DNA of 64,000 bases from Symbiodinium natans (GCA_905221605.1 CAJNDS010002355.1:277001-341000), one strand, 5' to 3'; shown: positions 18,500-29,898, counted from the stretch's first letter. Notes: a model not told the origin generated them from the sequence alone. Numbers and translations: made by a program.

Positions 18500-20700
18500 G
18501 AAGGGTGTTTAGGGGTTTAGGATTCAGAGTCATCGAGAGACACGAGATGAATCCTGGTCAAACCGTACCCTGATCCAGGGGTCCCGTGCAGCCACCCTTT
18601 CTGTCGCGGGCCCGGCTGTGGCTTCAAGACCTCATGAACCACTGGGCCCTAAGCTTTGAACCCTCAACCCTAAAAGCCCTAAACCCCATACACCCTAAGC
18701 CAGAAAAAAAAACCCTAAAACCTCGGAAGCCCGAACGCCCCAAAGCCACACCCGGGAGTTGGGGGCTTTGGGGTTTTACATGTGTCGCAGGGCCCTTCTC
18801 TCAGCTTCCAACCACAGGGTTGGCATGCCTCCCAAACATCGAACCATGAATTCCAAGCCGGCTGAATCGCTAACCCCCGCCCCCCTCTTTACAATAATCT
18901 TCACCCTTGTGTAAAGTTCCAAGACCCGGTATGCTCTGACGCTCTAACCCCCAAATTGCTCCATTGCGAGTCTCCTTCACCAGAACCGGACTTTGTGGGC
19001 TTGAAACCCAGAAACGCCAAGGATCCCCATAAACAAGGTGAGGGTTCATACGATTTACGTTTCAGGGTTCGGGTTTTAGATTTTAGGCCCAGGGTATTCT
19101 TGCAGCATGATGTTCCCTGCAGTTCGGGGCGCTGTTATGAGTGGGCAATTCAAATACTAAGGAAGATAGGGCCGATATGACTTCTCATCAGACGCCGTCT
19201 TCAGGATCGTCTCAAAAAGTCGCAGGATGGAGCCCTCGACCCGACGCCCCAAACAGAAAAAGCCTTGAACTCCCAGGGGCTTAAGCGACCTCGGTTTGGG
19301 GTTTTGGGACTTAGAGGTGCATGGCTTCACCCGAGGGGTACACGTACCCAACAAGTTCATCTTCATGGGGTAATCCCGGTGGGGCTGATCTGAGTTGTGG
19401 TGCCTGTAACGACGATGAATATGACGAAGCCAAACCGACAAGGGCCCCTTCGCCCTAACCCCCGCCGTAATTATGGGTGGCTGTAGGTAAGCCCACGTCA
19501 ACGCATGCTAACCTCAAATAAGGGCCGGCCGGTTCAGCCACAGCGGCGCCCCGTCCAACAGCCTCCATAAACTGCAGTCGTGGCCTTATAAGGTTCCCTG
19601 CAAGGTCTTTGTTGTAAGGATGTGGGGGTTTGGGGGCTTCTAGTTGGTGTTGGCAGGATGTGGGGGTTTAGGGGTTTCGGGGGCTTGTGTTTAGGCTAAT
19701 TTTGGTTTAAGGGGTTCAGGGACAAATCAGGGGGATCAGAGTTAGAGAGGATTTGCGTTTCAGGGTTTCAAGAAGGTTTGGGTTTTGGGTTTCGGTGGGC
19801 TTATCCTTGTTAAAGCCGTACTGAGGAGCTTCAGATTTCAGATTTTGTGTGTTTAGGGTTGCTTGGGCCAAGTTTAGGCTTTTAGGGTTGAGAGTGTTTG
19901 GGATGTAGGGCTTACTGTTGTGTTGAGGGCTGTGGGCATTCCGTGGTCGTTGCTGGCTTGCCGGATGCCTGAAATAATTTTGGGAAGCGATCTAGTTCCA
20001 CAAGAAATCGAAGCACCGCAAGAGAAAGGGCACATGTAGCGGTCCCTTCACTTGCACGATGCGTCATCACTTACAACTTTCTCTTCTGCGACTGAGGACC
20101 CAGAGTCTGAAATGGGAGGCATGGAACTCTTCTCGGAGATTTTGCCCGCCTGTCTCCGCGAGGGTTAGTTCTGCACTTATTCGTTACTTGGGTTGCAGGG
20201 GCCTTTGTTTGTAGTAATTAGTAGGCTCCCTTTCAGTACGGGGACTCTGCAATACTGGAAATTGAGTTACGCGAACTTTCAGGATGTTTTCTTAGCTGCT
20301 CCAGGGCTGGGGGCTGTTGCGATCAACCTTCAACAACCCGCGACCAGTCCAAAGCCCATGTGCTCTGACACACTAAGCCCAGTGTGGGCAGTCTCAAAAT
20401 GCTGGTACCGTGGCTGCCCTAGCCACCTTTTGATGGAAGGAACCTCAAAAAGGGACCATGGTGCAAAACAGCCCTGTAAATAGTTCGTTGTTCGAGGGTC
20501 CCTTGACAGTTTAGAGGGTTTTGGGTTGACGAGAACCCACCCCTCCCCCCCCGGCTTGCGCAACGCAAAACCTGCGAGGCTTCCCAAGAGGTCGGCACCC
20601 GCCAAGAGTAGCCAAAAGCCCAAGTAGCCCTTAGCAAAACGTGAACCCGCAAGTCTACCACCTACCCTAAAAACCGAGAAAGCCATGCGTGGTAACACTT
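18500..20700. other. intronic stretch with few coding hints
   Basis: CCCTAAA-type tract at 18650-18720, TTTAGGG-like text at 19620-19920, and unique sequence. A possible exon at 18590-18648 reads FLSRARLWLQDLMNHW. A 141-codon minus frame (20330-20755) mostly overlaps intron and the exon at 20705, and is probably a shadow. Confidence 0.4.
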
Positions 20701-20704
20701 GCAG

Positions 20705-20762
20705 GCTGTGAGCTGCGGAGGAACACCGCCGACACCCGAGTTTTGCCCCCGCCACTGGCGGC
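20705..20762 (+). CDS. candidate exon, Cys/Pro
   Basis: After cttgcag it reads AVSCGGTPPTPEFCPRHWR, ending at gtgaac, the donor hexamer also used at 17436. TTTAGGG repeats begin 15 nt downstream. Perhaps a loop between Kelch blades. Confidence 0.45.
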
Positions 20763-21152
20763 GTGAACCTACAGTGGAGTTTAGGGTTTAGGGTTAGGGT
20801 TTATAAGCTGGGCAAGCGCCTGACCTCCTCTTCCAACTGCCCTAATTGCGCTTACTTCGCGGTTTAGTTTAGGGCTTAGGGTTTAGGGTTTAGGGTCTAG
20901 AGTTTAGGGTTTAGGGTTTAGGGTTTAAGCGTTTCTATGCTTACAGGAGGCACCGTGCAGCACCTCACTCTCGTGAGGCAAACCTCAACCCAAATGTCAC
21001 AAGCCCTATAAAGCCCGACATGCCTAAGCCAATTTTCAGTGTCATACACCCTAAACATCCCGACGGCCCATACGACCGATGACCCTCTAACCCCTTGTGA
21101 GCCCGACAAGCCCTAAAGCCTACTAAACCCTAAACCCTAAACGAAGGCCCAG

Positions 21153-21222
21153 CCCGCGAAGCTTCCACAGCGCGTGCGTGGCGAATGACGTCTACGTAGT
21201 CTTCGGCCTGGGCCTTTCCAGA
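21153..21222 (+). CDS. Kelch-repeat exon
   Basis: Reads PRSFHSACVANDVYVVFGLG, then LSR: Pro-Arg-Ser-x-His-Ser and the VYVVFG strand are diagnostic of a Kelch blade, although the second glycine of FGG is replaced (FGLG). Acceptor ggcccag or ccacag; donor gttagg. A CCCTAAA tract lies directly upstream and TTTAGGG directly downstream. Confidence 0.7.
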
Positions 21223-21416
21223 GTTAGGAGGGTAGGGGTTTAGGGTTTGGGGTTTGGGGTTTAGGGTTTATGGGGTTTAGGGTGGATACGAGTTACGTAG
21301 GGGAATGCCGGATGTAGATGTGGTTCTAAGTGTTGCCACGGAAGCACCAAGAGCAACCCCTAGACCCCAAACCCTAAACCCTGAACCCTAAGCCCTAAAC
21401 CCTAAGCCCGATCGAG

Positions 21417-21491
21417 CACATCAATTGCCATGCGGCTGGCGGTCAAGATTTCATGGCAACCTCGCCGTCTGAGGGCCCCCAAAAGAAAAGC
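21417..21491 (+). CDS. candidate exon
   Basis: Reads HINCHAAGGQDFMATSPSEG, then PQKKS, ending at a good gtaaag donor. Preceded by a CCCTAAA tract. No family recognised. Confidence 0.4.
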
Positions 21492-21877
21492 GTAAAGAGA
21501 AGAGCAAATAGGCAGCATATTAGTATATGGAAATAAACAATTAAGGAAATATAAGTATGTATGTACATATATATATATATTTGGATGTAGACACATATAT
21601 ATATGTACATATATACCAAAGGCATACACTATCCTTGTTTGTTTGGCGTTTGCTGTTTGGCAATGTGGGTGCTGCCATGCCCACAGCCCACTGTTGTCGG
21701 GTGGGGCTAAGCTTTTGGGCTTATGGTTTAGCGCCTCATGGTTCTTCGAAAGTTATCTTTGGCTGGCTGAAGGCTGGTTCGGGTTGGGTTGAAAGCTTGT
21801 TCGCCCAAGAGTGGTCGAAAATAACTTGTTATTCGACCAATGGGCGGGCGCGAGAACTGCTACATAGCTGCTCTAGG

Positions 21878-21981
21878 ATGCCCAGTAGTACCCTTGTTCC
21901 CTTTTTGGGGGGTTTAGGTTCCCTTATAAACCCCTTTAAGCAAAAAAGGGCACCCGTTTTAAGCCTAGGTTACTGGGCAGC
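21878..21981. repeat. inverted-repeat element, GCCCAGTAG family
   Basis: Ends tgcccagtagtaccc and ctaggttactgggca are imperfect reverse complements. The interior has 'ccctttttggggggttt'. A related element is at 56786-56898. Confidence 0.75.
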
Positions 21982-22127
21982 CTAGTGCTACATATCTCAA
22001 TTGAAGAGGGTGTGCTCTGCATAAGGCTTGTTCTTGTGGCTTCGATGACATGAACTCCTTCTGAAGCAAGAGGAGAAGAAACCTAAACCCGAAACCCGAA
22101 ACCCTAAACCCTAAAGAGAACATTCAG

Positions 22128-22187
22128 TCGACCTGTGGGATGAATCGTCCTGTCTCTGCCTGTCGCGCATCTTGTCGTTGCTGCTGC
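22128..22187 (+). CDS. candidate exon
   Basis: After acattcag it reads DLWDESSCLCLSRILSLLLR before gtaaaa. The DLW start is Kelch-like, the rest less so. The frame also continues beyond the donor up to the element at 22236. Confidence 0.4.
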
Positions 22188-22235
22188 GTAAAAGCCCATG
22201 TGCGAGAAACCGAAGCTACCTAGATGATGTTCACT

Positions 22236-22338
22236 TTGGGATGTTCCCCCTTCTACTAGCAGTCCTTAATAGGGATTATGACAGGGTACTCTACAGTCCC
22301 TATCAAGGTGCTGTTAGTATAAGGGGGGAACATCCCAA
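22236..22338. repeat. inverted-repeat element, TTGGGATGTTCCCCC family
   Basis: 103 bp with arms ttgggatgttccccctt and ggggggaacatcccaa. A second copy of exactly the same length is at 63279-63381. The acceptor of the next exon lies 20 nt downstream. Confidence 0.92.
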
Positions 22339-22358
22339 GGTTCACTTGTCAAAGTCAG

Positions 22359-22487
22359 CCCCCTGTGCTCGTCCATGAAAGCAAGTGCCAAGGTGGCAAT
22401 GGCGCCGTGGACTACAGCGAGCCTTTGAACGACATTCACCTGCCTGACCCCTACAATTCTCCGGCCGCCACTCGTAGCCCCAACAGG
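22359..22487 (+). CDS. Kelch-like exon
   Basis: After caaagtcag it reads PPVLVHESKCQGGNGAVDYS, then EPLNDIHLPDPYNSPAATR. LNDIHL is the Asn-Asp-hydrophobic strand of a Kelch blade. Ends in phase 0 with AGG before GTTTAGGG, so the telomere-like array is the donor. Confidence 0.62.
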
Positions 22488-22552
22488 GTTTAGGGTTTAG
22501 GGTTTAGGGTTTAGGGTTTAGGGTTTAGGGTTTAGGGTTTAGGGTTTAGGGT
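22488..22552. repeat. TTTAGGG array at intron 5' end
   Basis: Nine or so perfect TTTAGGG units starting exactly at the exon end at 22487. Confidence 0.95.
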
Positions 22553-23538
22553 CCCCACAAATCCTGCCGCAGTTCGGAGCCCCAACTTGAGCAGGGAGGT
22601 TGAAAAGCTCACGGCTAAAGGCGCGAAGTTCTCTAAACCTGAACCCTGAACCCTCCTAACCCCCAATTCAACTACAGCCCAAGAGACCCCAACATAGCCC
22701 TGCACACCCACGCCGTCCCCCAGCCACCTGAATCAAAGTCCTCATGGAGCACTTTCACTGACAGATGTGTGAGGGCCAAGGGACTTGCAAGTTGAAGAAG
22801 TGATAGAGATCGATGGGGTCCCATACAAATGTCAGAGATTTTGAAGGTCACCACATAAGAGCAACCATGGATCACAAAAAAGCACGTATCAGACCACCCC
22901 TACCCACCCGCCCCCCCCCCCACCCGCCCCCATCTGCAGCAACTTGGACGCTTGTGCCATCGACGTGAGGCTTGACCTGCGAAGTAGCTCCTGGACGACA
23001 CCCCAGGCCATGATAATATTGACTGCCTGAGGTGCAGCTACATGCGCTCGATGGGGAGAATCTGAATCGTGCTTTTTGAGGTTGTGGTATTGTCAAGGGC
23101 CAATCATGAAGTGCATGATTCTCGCAAGGAAATACCGGCGATACGTTCGTGGTTATTCGGGCCCTTGCCCATGTTTGTGTACCGACATTCCTGTAGCTCA
23201 TAGTTTGAGAGCTTACAGAAAGAGTCAAAAGGCTCGGGAAAGGAACAAAATGTGGGAGTCGAGGTTTGCAGTTTTCATGGCTGGAAGATGCGACGTGCCA
23301 CCCCTAAACCCCTAGTAGCCTCAATATACGGCTCATACTACACCTTAGAAATCTTCAAGAAGGGCCCCCAAATCCCAAGAAGGTTTAGTTGTTTTGGTTT
23401 TCAAGCATTTGAGACCTTGTGTTGCCTTCCAAAGGATCCAGCAGCAATCAGGAGCTACAGTCAGAGTTCAGGGCTCAGAAAAAACCCTAAACCCTGAACC
23501 CTAAACCCTAAAGCCTAAGCCCTAAACTGTAGTTGTAG

Positions 23539-23600
23539 GGACCTTTCTGGACTTGGGACGCGTGGGGCGAGGTGTCTGGCGAGGCGCCTACGCCGAGGCT
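23539..23600 (+). CDS. candidate exon
   Basis: Reads TFLDLGRVGRGVWRGAYAEA from a gttgtag acceptor to a strong gtgaga donor. CCCTAAA lies upstream, and a long TTTAGGG array starts at 23645. No family recognised. Confidence 0.45.
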
Positions 23601-23644
23601 GTGAGAAGTCATGTGAACGTGAGACATGCTTAAATCCGGGAGGT

Positions 23645-23806
23645 AGGGTTTAGGGTTTAGGGTTTAGGGTTTAGGATTTAGGGTTTAGGGTTTAGGGTTT
23701 AGGGTTTGGGGTTTAGGGTTTAGGGTTTAGGGTTTAGGGTGTAGGGTGTAGGGTTTAGGGTTTAGGGTTTAGGGGTTAGGGTTTGGGGTTTAGGGTTTCG
23801 GGTCTA
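23645..23806. repeat. long TTTAGGG array
   Basis: About 23 units, with GTGTAGG and GTTTGGGG variants, 45 nt downstream of an exon. Confidence 0.95.
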
Positions 23807-24365
23807 TATCCCTTTCAGTTTCTGTGTGAAGTGCTGCATGTCAGCTTAACAAAGCAGCGTCACTGTGGTTCTAGGACTCTGGGTGTTCAAGATAGTGGTT
23901 CTCGATTGCTGGCTGTCTTTTCGACCGCGAGACCCCAAGCCCCCCACCGTAAGCTCTAGAACTCTGAGCCCCCATGTCCTTTTTTGGAGAGTTGGCTCGG
24001 GACCCCAAACGCACAAACCACAGAAAGGTTTGGCCCAAACCTCTAGAAGCCCTCAACGCACCCTAAATTAAACCCCCAATGAGAAAATCCTGAAGCCCCT
24101 ATTGCACACCCAAAATAGCCCGAAAGCCATAGCGAGGTCAAGGCAGCAAAAGCAAAGCTCTTGAGCCCTATAAACCCTCTAACACCGCAAAAAACCCTAT
24201 GAAACCCTCTTAGAAACCCTCTAAAACTCTATAACAAACCTATAAAAAAGAAAACATAGAAAAGAAACATAAGAAGAAGAAGAAGAAGAAGAAAAAAGTC
24301 ATAATAATAGTAATCATAATAATTACAAAAAAATAATAATAATAAAATTAATAATAATAAGTCAG

Positions 24366-24444
24366 GTTTGGCCACAAGATGATCCACGGCCCAGACAATC
24401 AGATTTTCGTTTTTGGCGGCTCCACATCGGCCTCCGGGGCGCCA
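24366..24444 (+). CDS. Kelch-repeat exon
   Basis: After a agtcag acceptor it reads FGHKMIHGPDNQIFVFGG, then STSASGAP: an excellent Kelch opening and FGG strand. Ending at CCA before gtctgg leaves phase 0, which matches the start of the next exon at 24717. The frame could run on to a TGA at 24469. Confidence 0.75.
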
Positions 24445-24716
24445 GTCTGGGGCCCCAAGATTTGCTGTTGAAGGGTTCAGGGTTCAGGGTTCAGGGTTTA
24501 GGGTTTAGGGTTTAGGGTTTATAGGGTTTGGGGTCTAGGGTTTAGGGTTTGGGGTTTCGGGGCTCCTCAAGATCTTCAGTTTTTGAATGAGGGATCCAGG
24601 GCAGCCGCTGTTCTGTGGTAGCATAGGCTTCAGAGGTAGACCTCAAAGGGGAATCCATGAATCCTAGCCCCTCATCCCGTACCCTTGCCTTCACCTTTCT
24701 TTTTGCTCCAGCCCAG

Positions 24717-24776
24717 GTTCAGCCGGGATCCCTCCACTCATTCCAGCTGGCCACCTCCACATGGGTTACGGTGCAG
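24717..24776 (+). CDS. Kelch-repeat exon
   Basis: A strong polypyrimidine tract (cttcacctttctttttgct) and agcccag precede VQPGSLHSFQLATSTWVTVQ. LHSFQLATSTWVTV is the strand and Trp of a Kelch blade that completes the exon at 24366. Phase 0 at both ends; donor gttctc. Confidence 0.75.
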
Positions 24777-25256
24777 GTTCTCTCCGCATTCCTCCCTTCC
24801 GGAGGGTCAGGCTGTTCGGTTGGGTGCTTATAACCGTTCAGCAGGTCAAGACTAAACCCTAAAACCCGAGACCCGAAACCCTAAACCCTAAACCCGAACC
24901 CCTAAACCCTAAACCCCAAACCCCAAACCCCAAACCATAGTTAGAAGTAGGCATTCAGGGGGCCCTGAGTTGGGTCGCTGCAACTTAGGTGAGTCCTCTA
25001 ACTGTAGTTAAGGGAGGTGAGTCCCTTAACTGTAGTTCAGGAAGTAAGGAAGGTGCCCCCTAAACCTCGAATATTTTGGGATTTATGGTCTTGAGTTGGT
25101 ATAGGCTGGGGAGGGGGGGGGGGAGATCGGCTGATGGCGGAGTATAGACATTTGGGTTTGAACGACCCCGACATGGAAGGCCTTGAAATTTTGAATCGGG
25201 TAGGCGGTCAGCGCATTGTGTAGCCTAGGAGGAGGCAAACTCACAGCTGTAAGTCT

Positions 25257-25448
25257 GTGTGTGAAAGGTGTGGTAACTGGCCCCCTGTCGTATCAGAGCT
25301 TCGAAGCATGGACTCAGTTGATGTTTGCTTGAGGTGCTTGTGCGAGCATGACCTGTTCTTGCAGGGGCGCCCGAAACCCTCTGCCGTCCTGAAGCAGCAA
25401 CCTCAGCATCCAACAAGAAGCCCTGAGCTCCATCTGTATAAGCTTTGA
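25257..25448 (+). CDS. candidate Cys-rich exon
   Basis: Reads CERCGNWPPVVSELRSMD, then VDVCLRCLCEHDLFLQG, open to TGA at 25446. The two CxxC pairs could form a zinc site. Several frames are open here on both strands, so coding is uncertain. Confidence 0.3.
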   Translation: MCERCGNWPPVVSELRSMDSVDVCLRCLCEHDLFLQGRPKPSAVLKQQPQHPTRSPELHLYKL

Positions 25449-25591
25449 ACTTGGGAGGCTGAGCTGTGCAGCAGCGATGCCGTGCAGTAGAGAGCACGTG
25501 AGTCACCAGACACACTATCCAGGAGACTTAAGCAGCGCCTCAATGTCTGAAGGTCATCAAACCATCAAGTCTTGGTACGTCCGAGTCAGAT

Positions 25592-25912
25592 TTGCTTCTG
25601 CCAAAATCGCAGCCATGGCTGGCGAAAGCGGTGCGCTGCCCTGGCAGTGCGGCATCTGCACGCGCGGGCCTGTGGTCGCATGCGCACGGCATGGTCAAGA
25701 GTCCAGGTTTGGCATTTTGCATCTTTGGAAGCCGAATTACATACGTCAGAGCCCTCATCGGCAGCATCAGGATCTTTGATGAAAAGGGAGTCCCATGCAT
25801 GTTCCGTCATGATAGCGAATTCATGGGGCCAAAACTAACCCACCGACTGGCGAGGTTGCTGAATCCTCCCGGAGCCGCGAGGCAAGAGGGCCATCCGGGC
25901 TGGCAAGGTTAG
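25592..25912 (+). CDS. candidate coding stretch
   Basis: 106 codons open to TAG at 25910. The second half reads LAFCIFGSRITYVRALIGS, then IRIFDEKGVPCMFRHDSEF, with strand-like spacing. Overlapping open frames on both strands lower confidence. Confidence 0.3.
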   Translation: MLLPKSQPWLAKAVRCPGSAASARAGLWSHAHGMVKSPGLAFCIFGSRITYVRALIGSIRIFDEKGVPCMFRHDSEFMGPKLTHRLARLLNPPGAARQEGHPGWQG

Positions 25913-26109
25913 GCTTGACCTCTAGGGTTTTGGGTAAACGAGTACATTCACCGTATCTGGGGTATCTTTATTTCTGTGCATATATGTATATAAAAATATT
26001 GATATTTTAAATTATGGATTTAGGTTTGCAACTGAATGGTTGGTACATCTCCCATTGGCAAAGGCTCTGGGTTACCCCATAGCCCCTAACCCCTTAACCC
26101 CCCCTCCAG

Positions 26110-26193
26110 GTGCAACGCCTGCGACAACCCGCGCGAGACCACTGCGGCACCGGCACCAGTGCCCTTCCGCGCCTGAGAATCCCAGGGTCTAGC
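26110..26193 (+). CDS. probable Kelch exon
   Basis: After cccctccag it reads VQRLRQPARDHCGTGTSALP, then RLRIPGSS. PARDHCGTGTSAL fits the Arg-x-His opening of the blade after WVTVQ in the exon at 24717, and both borders are phase 0. Donor gtaaca. Confidence 0.5.
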
Positions 26194-26399
26194 GTAACAG
26201 GCTTAGAGTTAGGAGTTTAGGCTTTAGGGCTTGGGGTTTAGGGTTTCGGGTTTGGGGTTTGGGGTTTAGCAAAGGCCACCTGTTTTTGTAAACCCTGAGC
26301 TATTTCCAGGAGTCTCATACCTTGCACTGAACAACTATTCTCCTCAGGTAAACCCCGGCCCCGATTACCAAGCCCTGCTCCCAAACCTCGGACATCCAC

Positions 26400-26480
26400 A
26401 GCCCGACGTCAATAGAGAGAGAGAGAGAGATAAATATATATATATATATATATATAAGGGAGAGAGAGAGAGAGGTTAAC
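26400..26480. repeat. GA-TA-GA compound microsatellite
   Basis: (GA)n, then (TA)n, then (GA)n in near mirror order. Not coding. Confidence 0.9.
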
Positions 26481-26659
26481 ATAAAAAGTTACAGAAGTAT
26501 ATATGTATATACTTATATGTTACTTATCTATGTGTTTCAGACACATTTCTTCATCTGAAGGTGCCGGTCTCTCCGCTTTGGTAGGTAGGATCCATCAATG
26601 TGTCTATCTCGCTGCGCATCAAGCTCACCATCTATCCATCCTACCAGGAACCGACCCAG

Positions 26660-26758
26660 GGACCCCAATACCCCTGAATTGAGGAATATTCCTCAAATTA
26701 GAACACGGTTCCTTATATGGCTTAAGAAATATTTCTCAATTAAGGGGTATTGGCGTCT
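26660..26758. repeat. inverted-repeat element, CCCCTTAATTAAGG family
   Basis: Arms caatacccctgaattgagga and tctcaattaaggggtattgg are near reverse complements. Second copy of the 5381 family. Confidence 0.85.
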
Positions 26759-27560
26759 GCGGGCACCTTCTTATCTACATAGGTGTTGCTTTTCCAGTCT
26801 GTGTACTTTGGGAGGTACTTCGTCTCGACGCCACCCCTCAGCCGGCGCCAGCTGTGAAGGCTCGCAGCTCAACTTTGCCTCTCAGGGATCGTCAGCTCGG
26901 GGGGTTGTTTATAGTAGGGTTTTTCAAGGGCTGATGAGGGTTTCTGGGGGTTTCTAGAGTGTGTGGGGTGTATAGGGTCTGTTGGGCTTATAGGTGTTCA
27001 AGAGGTTTACGGGGCTTCTAGAGTTGCGGGATTGTAGGGTGTAGGACTTTAAGGGTTTTGGAACTATTGCAATTATCGCTTTGCCTCTGATATTTAGCAG
27101 CAGCTGGGTCTTTGGGAAACTTTCTGATTCCGGCTATATCTAGACTGGTCTGTACTCCCGGAGGTCTCTAGGCAATTAGGGTTTGGGTTGAGGCGTTAAG
27201 GGTCTCGGGGGGCTTAACGTTTAGGGCTTAGGGCTGAGGGGAGCAGTTCTCCAGCTTTAAGCTCTAATCCCCGAATCTAAACCCCAATGCGACTCTACGT
27301 CCTGGAGCTTATGTGTTTTTTTGGTCGGGTGTACTTTGCCCTGTCATTATTACGGGGCCCATAAGCCCCATTAACCCGACTAAATCCCAAGGCCTCTATT
27401 TCTAAAGCACTATAGCTAATTAGGCCACATAGACCCTAAGCCCTACAAATCCCAAACCCCCTGAACCCTAAACCCCCAAAGACCCCCAAGCCCTGTACAT
27501 CTTCAACCCCTAAACCCCAAACCCCAAACCCTGAACGGCCCTAAAGCCTAAACCCAAAAC
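26759..27560. other. intronic stretch, no gene seen
   Basis: Unique sequence with degenerate GGGTTT/AAACCC text. No frame combined acceptor, donor and protein-like composition. Confidence 0.5.
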
Positions 27561-27690
27561 CCTAAATCCCAAACCCTAAACCCTAAACCCCAAACCCTAA
27601 ACCCTAAACCCTAAACCCTAAACCCTAAACCCTAAACCCTAAACCCTAAACCCTAAACCCTAAACCCTAAACCCTAAACCCTAAACCCTA
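27560..27690. repeat. CCCTAAA array before an exon
   Basis: About 18 units, nearly perfect, ending about 10 nt before the exon at 27700. Confidence 0.95.
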
Positions 27691-27699
27691 CCGCGAAAG

Positions 27700-27759
27700 G
27701 CTCCGGCCTCGGTGCCCGCCCCGGTCATGAAGCCGTCGGCTGCATCAGCAGGCTACGGG
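27700..27759 (+). CDS. candidate exon, Ala/Pro linker
   Basis: Reads APASVPAPVMKPSAASAGYG, then GTTTAGG repeats begin at the exon end in phase 0. CCCTAAA array upstream, TTTAGGG array downstream: the cleanest example of an exon bracketed by telomere-like repeats. Confidence 0.5.
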
Positions 27760-28576
27760 GTTTAGGATTTAGGGTTTAGGGTTTAGGGTTTAGGGTTTAG
27801 GATTTAGGGTTTAGGGTTTGGGGGTTTGGGGGTTTAGGGGTTTAGGGTTTAGGGGTTTAGGATTTAGGGTTTTCGGTGGGAGGTTCAGGGTTTAGGGTTT
27901 AGGGTTTTCGGGTTTCAGGGCTCGGGTGATGTGGGGCCGAGGGCTCAGGATTTCGGCTTTGGGCCGTGGGGTTTCGGGTCCGAATGGCTCCTTCAACTAC
28001 TCGGATCTCAGCACTGCATCCTACAGGTCGTGTTCAGCCGACTCCAGAAAGGCAAAACCCCTAAACCTAAACCCATAACAGGGCCCCCAAACCGAAACCC
28101 TCTAAGCCCTATGCCCTAAACCCTCAAGCCCCTGACCTGAGAACATGAATCTGAAGTCATGGGAGGAGCAGCGCATGCATGCATGGTCCTTCCTGTGACG
28201 TCGTTGTGCTTGCAGGCCTTTCCGTCTCCGAAAGGAAAGCCCGAGAGGCTGCCATGGTTTAGCTTGAGGGTACCAAGATACTGAGGCTAGGCAGGCAGGC
28301 GCTTGGCATATCTTTTGTTTCCTTTTGAGGGAGGGGGAGGGGGGATTCCTATCTTTTTCGGAGTATTTTCGGGGGGGGGAGTTGAGATGCTCGGTTCTCT
28401 GCTTCCTTCAGTTGTGGCTTCTGTCCTGGGCTAGTCTTACTTTGCCAACAACTAAACTACTTCTTTGCCAGAAATTAAGAATTGAACTTGCTGGGTTTCT
28501 TTGGTTGAGCCACACAGTTCAGCTCTTGTTTTGCCCTAGATGTTGGAGAAGTATCTTGTGGCGAGTGGGCCCCCAG

Positions 28577-28843
28577 GAGGAGATGGCTGCGAAGCGCCAG
28601 AAGAAGGACTCGACGTTCGAAGGGGTTGTCGCTGGGCGAAGGGCGTCAGACTCTAATCACAGGACTGGGGGCGGAATTGGTATTGTTGCGAGTCCAGGCC
28701 TAGGTACGACTCCTAGTGCTTGTACTCTAGAGGTTATACAAGACCTCCCGTGCTTCCTTGCGTCGACCTGCTTGAGAGCTTCACTGCCGCACCATGCACA
28801 GGAAGAGGAGAAACAGCGAATACTGGCGCAAGCGCGGTGCTGA
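28577..28843 (+). CDS. candidate exon(s), charged helix
   Basis: Open from a gcccccag acceptor to TGA at 28841. Starts EEMAAKRQKKDSTFEG and ends EEEKQRILAQAR. The middle (VVAGRRASDSNHRTGG) is less typical and begins with gttgtc and ends with gcacag, so this may be two exons around an in-frame intron. The helical charge pattern suggests a coiled segment. Confidence 0.45.
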   Translation, partial: EEMAAKRQKKDSTFEGVVAGRRASDSNHRTGGGIGIVASPGLGTTPSACTLEVIQDLPCFLASTCLRASLPHHAQEEEKQRILAQARC

Positions 28844-28919
28844 GTTTTTCTCGGTCTTCGTGCCAGCGCTCAGGAGCTCCTCGCAAATCCCCTCAAGTAG
28901 CCGCTTTTCCTCCAAGCGT

Positions 28920-29072
28920 ACTTGGAGGTTCATGGTTTTTTATAGCCCATTTATAACTGTACTTATAACACACTTCTGAGCCACTTATGAGCCCTGTAAG
29001 TGCCCTAATATGGTTATAGTTGGGTCAAAAGTGCAATATAATTGGGTTCTTAAGTACCATGAACCTCCAAGT
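28920..29072. repeat. inverted-repeat element, ACTTGGAGGTTCATGG family
   Basis: 153 bp with perfect 16-bp ends acttggaggttcatgg and ccatgaacctccaagt. Followed at once by attgcag, a possible acceptor. Relatives end at 16771, start at 54690 and span 62901-63036. Confidence 0.95.
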
Positions 29073-29659
29073 ATTGCAGCAAAGCGGCACTGGCCTGTCG
29101 CCCAGGGTTGGGCATAGAGTGTGGGGTTCGGGGCTTGCGGGTCTTGTTCGTCACCTTGTTCCTACCACCCGCACTTGAGCTTTCAGGCAGAACCTGCCTT
29201 TCCCCCCCTCCCCCCGGGACTTTCAGCACCCGTGCACCGAATATCAGGCGGTTCATGGAACAAGGAGCGAGGATGTTATGCCGATGTGATCCCGCTTGCC
29301 ATTGTTGCAGAGAGAACGCGAGAGCGAGAGAGAGGCAGCGAGGACAAGAGCGAGAGCAGGACAGTCTCGCCTATAGGATGTAGTTCTGGAAGCCCAGTGT
29401 CGGCACAAACCCCCAATAGCCCTAAATGCTACATCCTTTACTAACCCTACCTGAGTTACCCTTGCCAATCCCAAGGCATTCGGCTCGGAGCGGATCAGGG
29501 TGCACATTCAAAGGCTCTGCCTCCCTTACGCCGAACCGAAAGAAGCTCAGATACCCTAAGCCCTAAGGGTTTAGGGTTTAGGGTTTAGGGTTTAGGGTTC
29601 AGGGTTTAGGGAAGCCGAGACCCAAAACCCAAACCCTTAAAACCCACAAAGCCCCTGAG

Positions 29660-29787
29660 GCTGAAGCAGACCGCCGTGCGAGGATGGAGGCCCCCACGCT
29701 CGGGCGCCCAGCTTATGTGGAGTGGGAGGACGTTCACATGGGGCATGATGAGAATCCACTGCTCCCCCACACTTTCCGTGCGAGCTG
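29660..29787 (+). CDS. candidate exon
   Basis: After gcccctgag it reads AEADRRARMEAPTLGRPAYV, then EWEDVHMGHDENPLLPHTF. Charged helix followed by a loop rich in As/Glu-type acids. Several donors possible (gtgcga at 29779, gtgctc at 29788). Preceded by a CCCTTAAAA-type tract. Confidence 0.5.
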
Positions 29788-29898
29788 GTGCTCATGGAAA
29801 TTCCGAAGCCCCATGAAACGCTAGAAGCCCTATACCCGAAGCCCTACATCCCTAGAAGCCCTACCCTTTAAAACACCCCCTACAGCCCCTAAGCCCAG

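Noticed and set aside
18296-18520. Poly-Phe frame
   Set aside because: Translation of the (TTC)n microsatellite.
20330-20755. 141-codon minus-strand frame
   Set aside because: Overlaps the plus-strand exon at 20705 and lacks recognisable domains; no other minus gene supports it.
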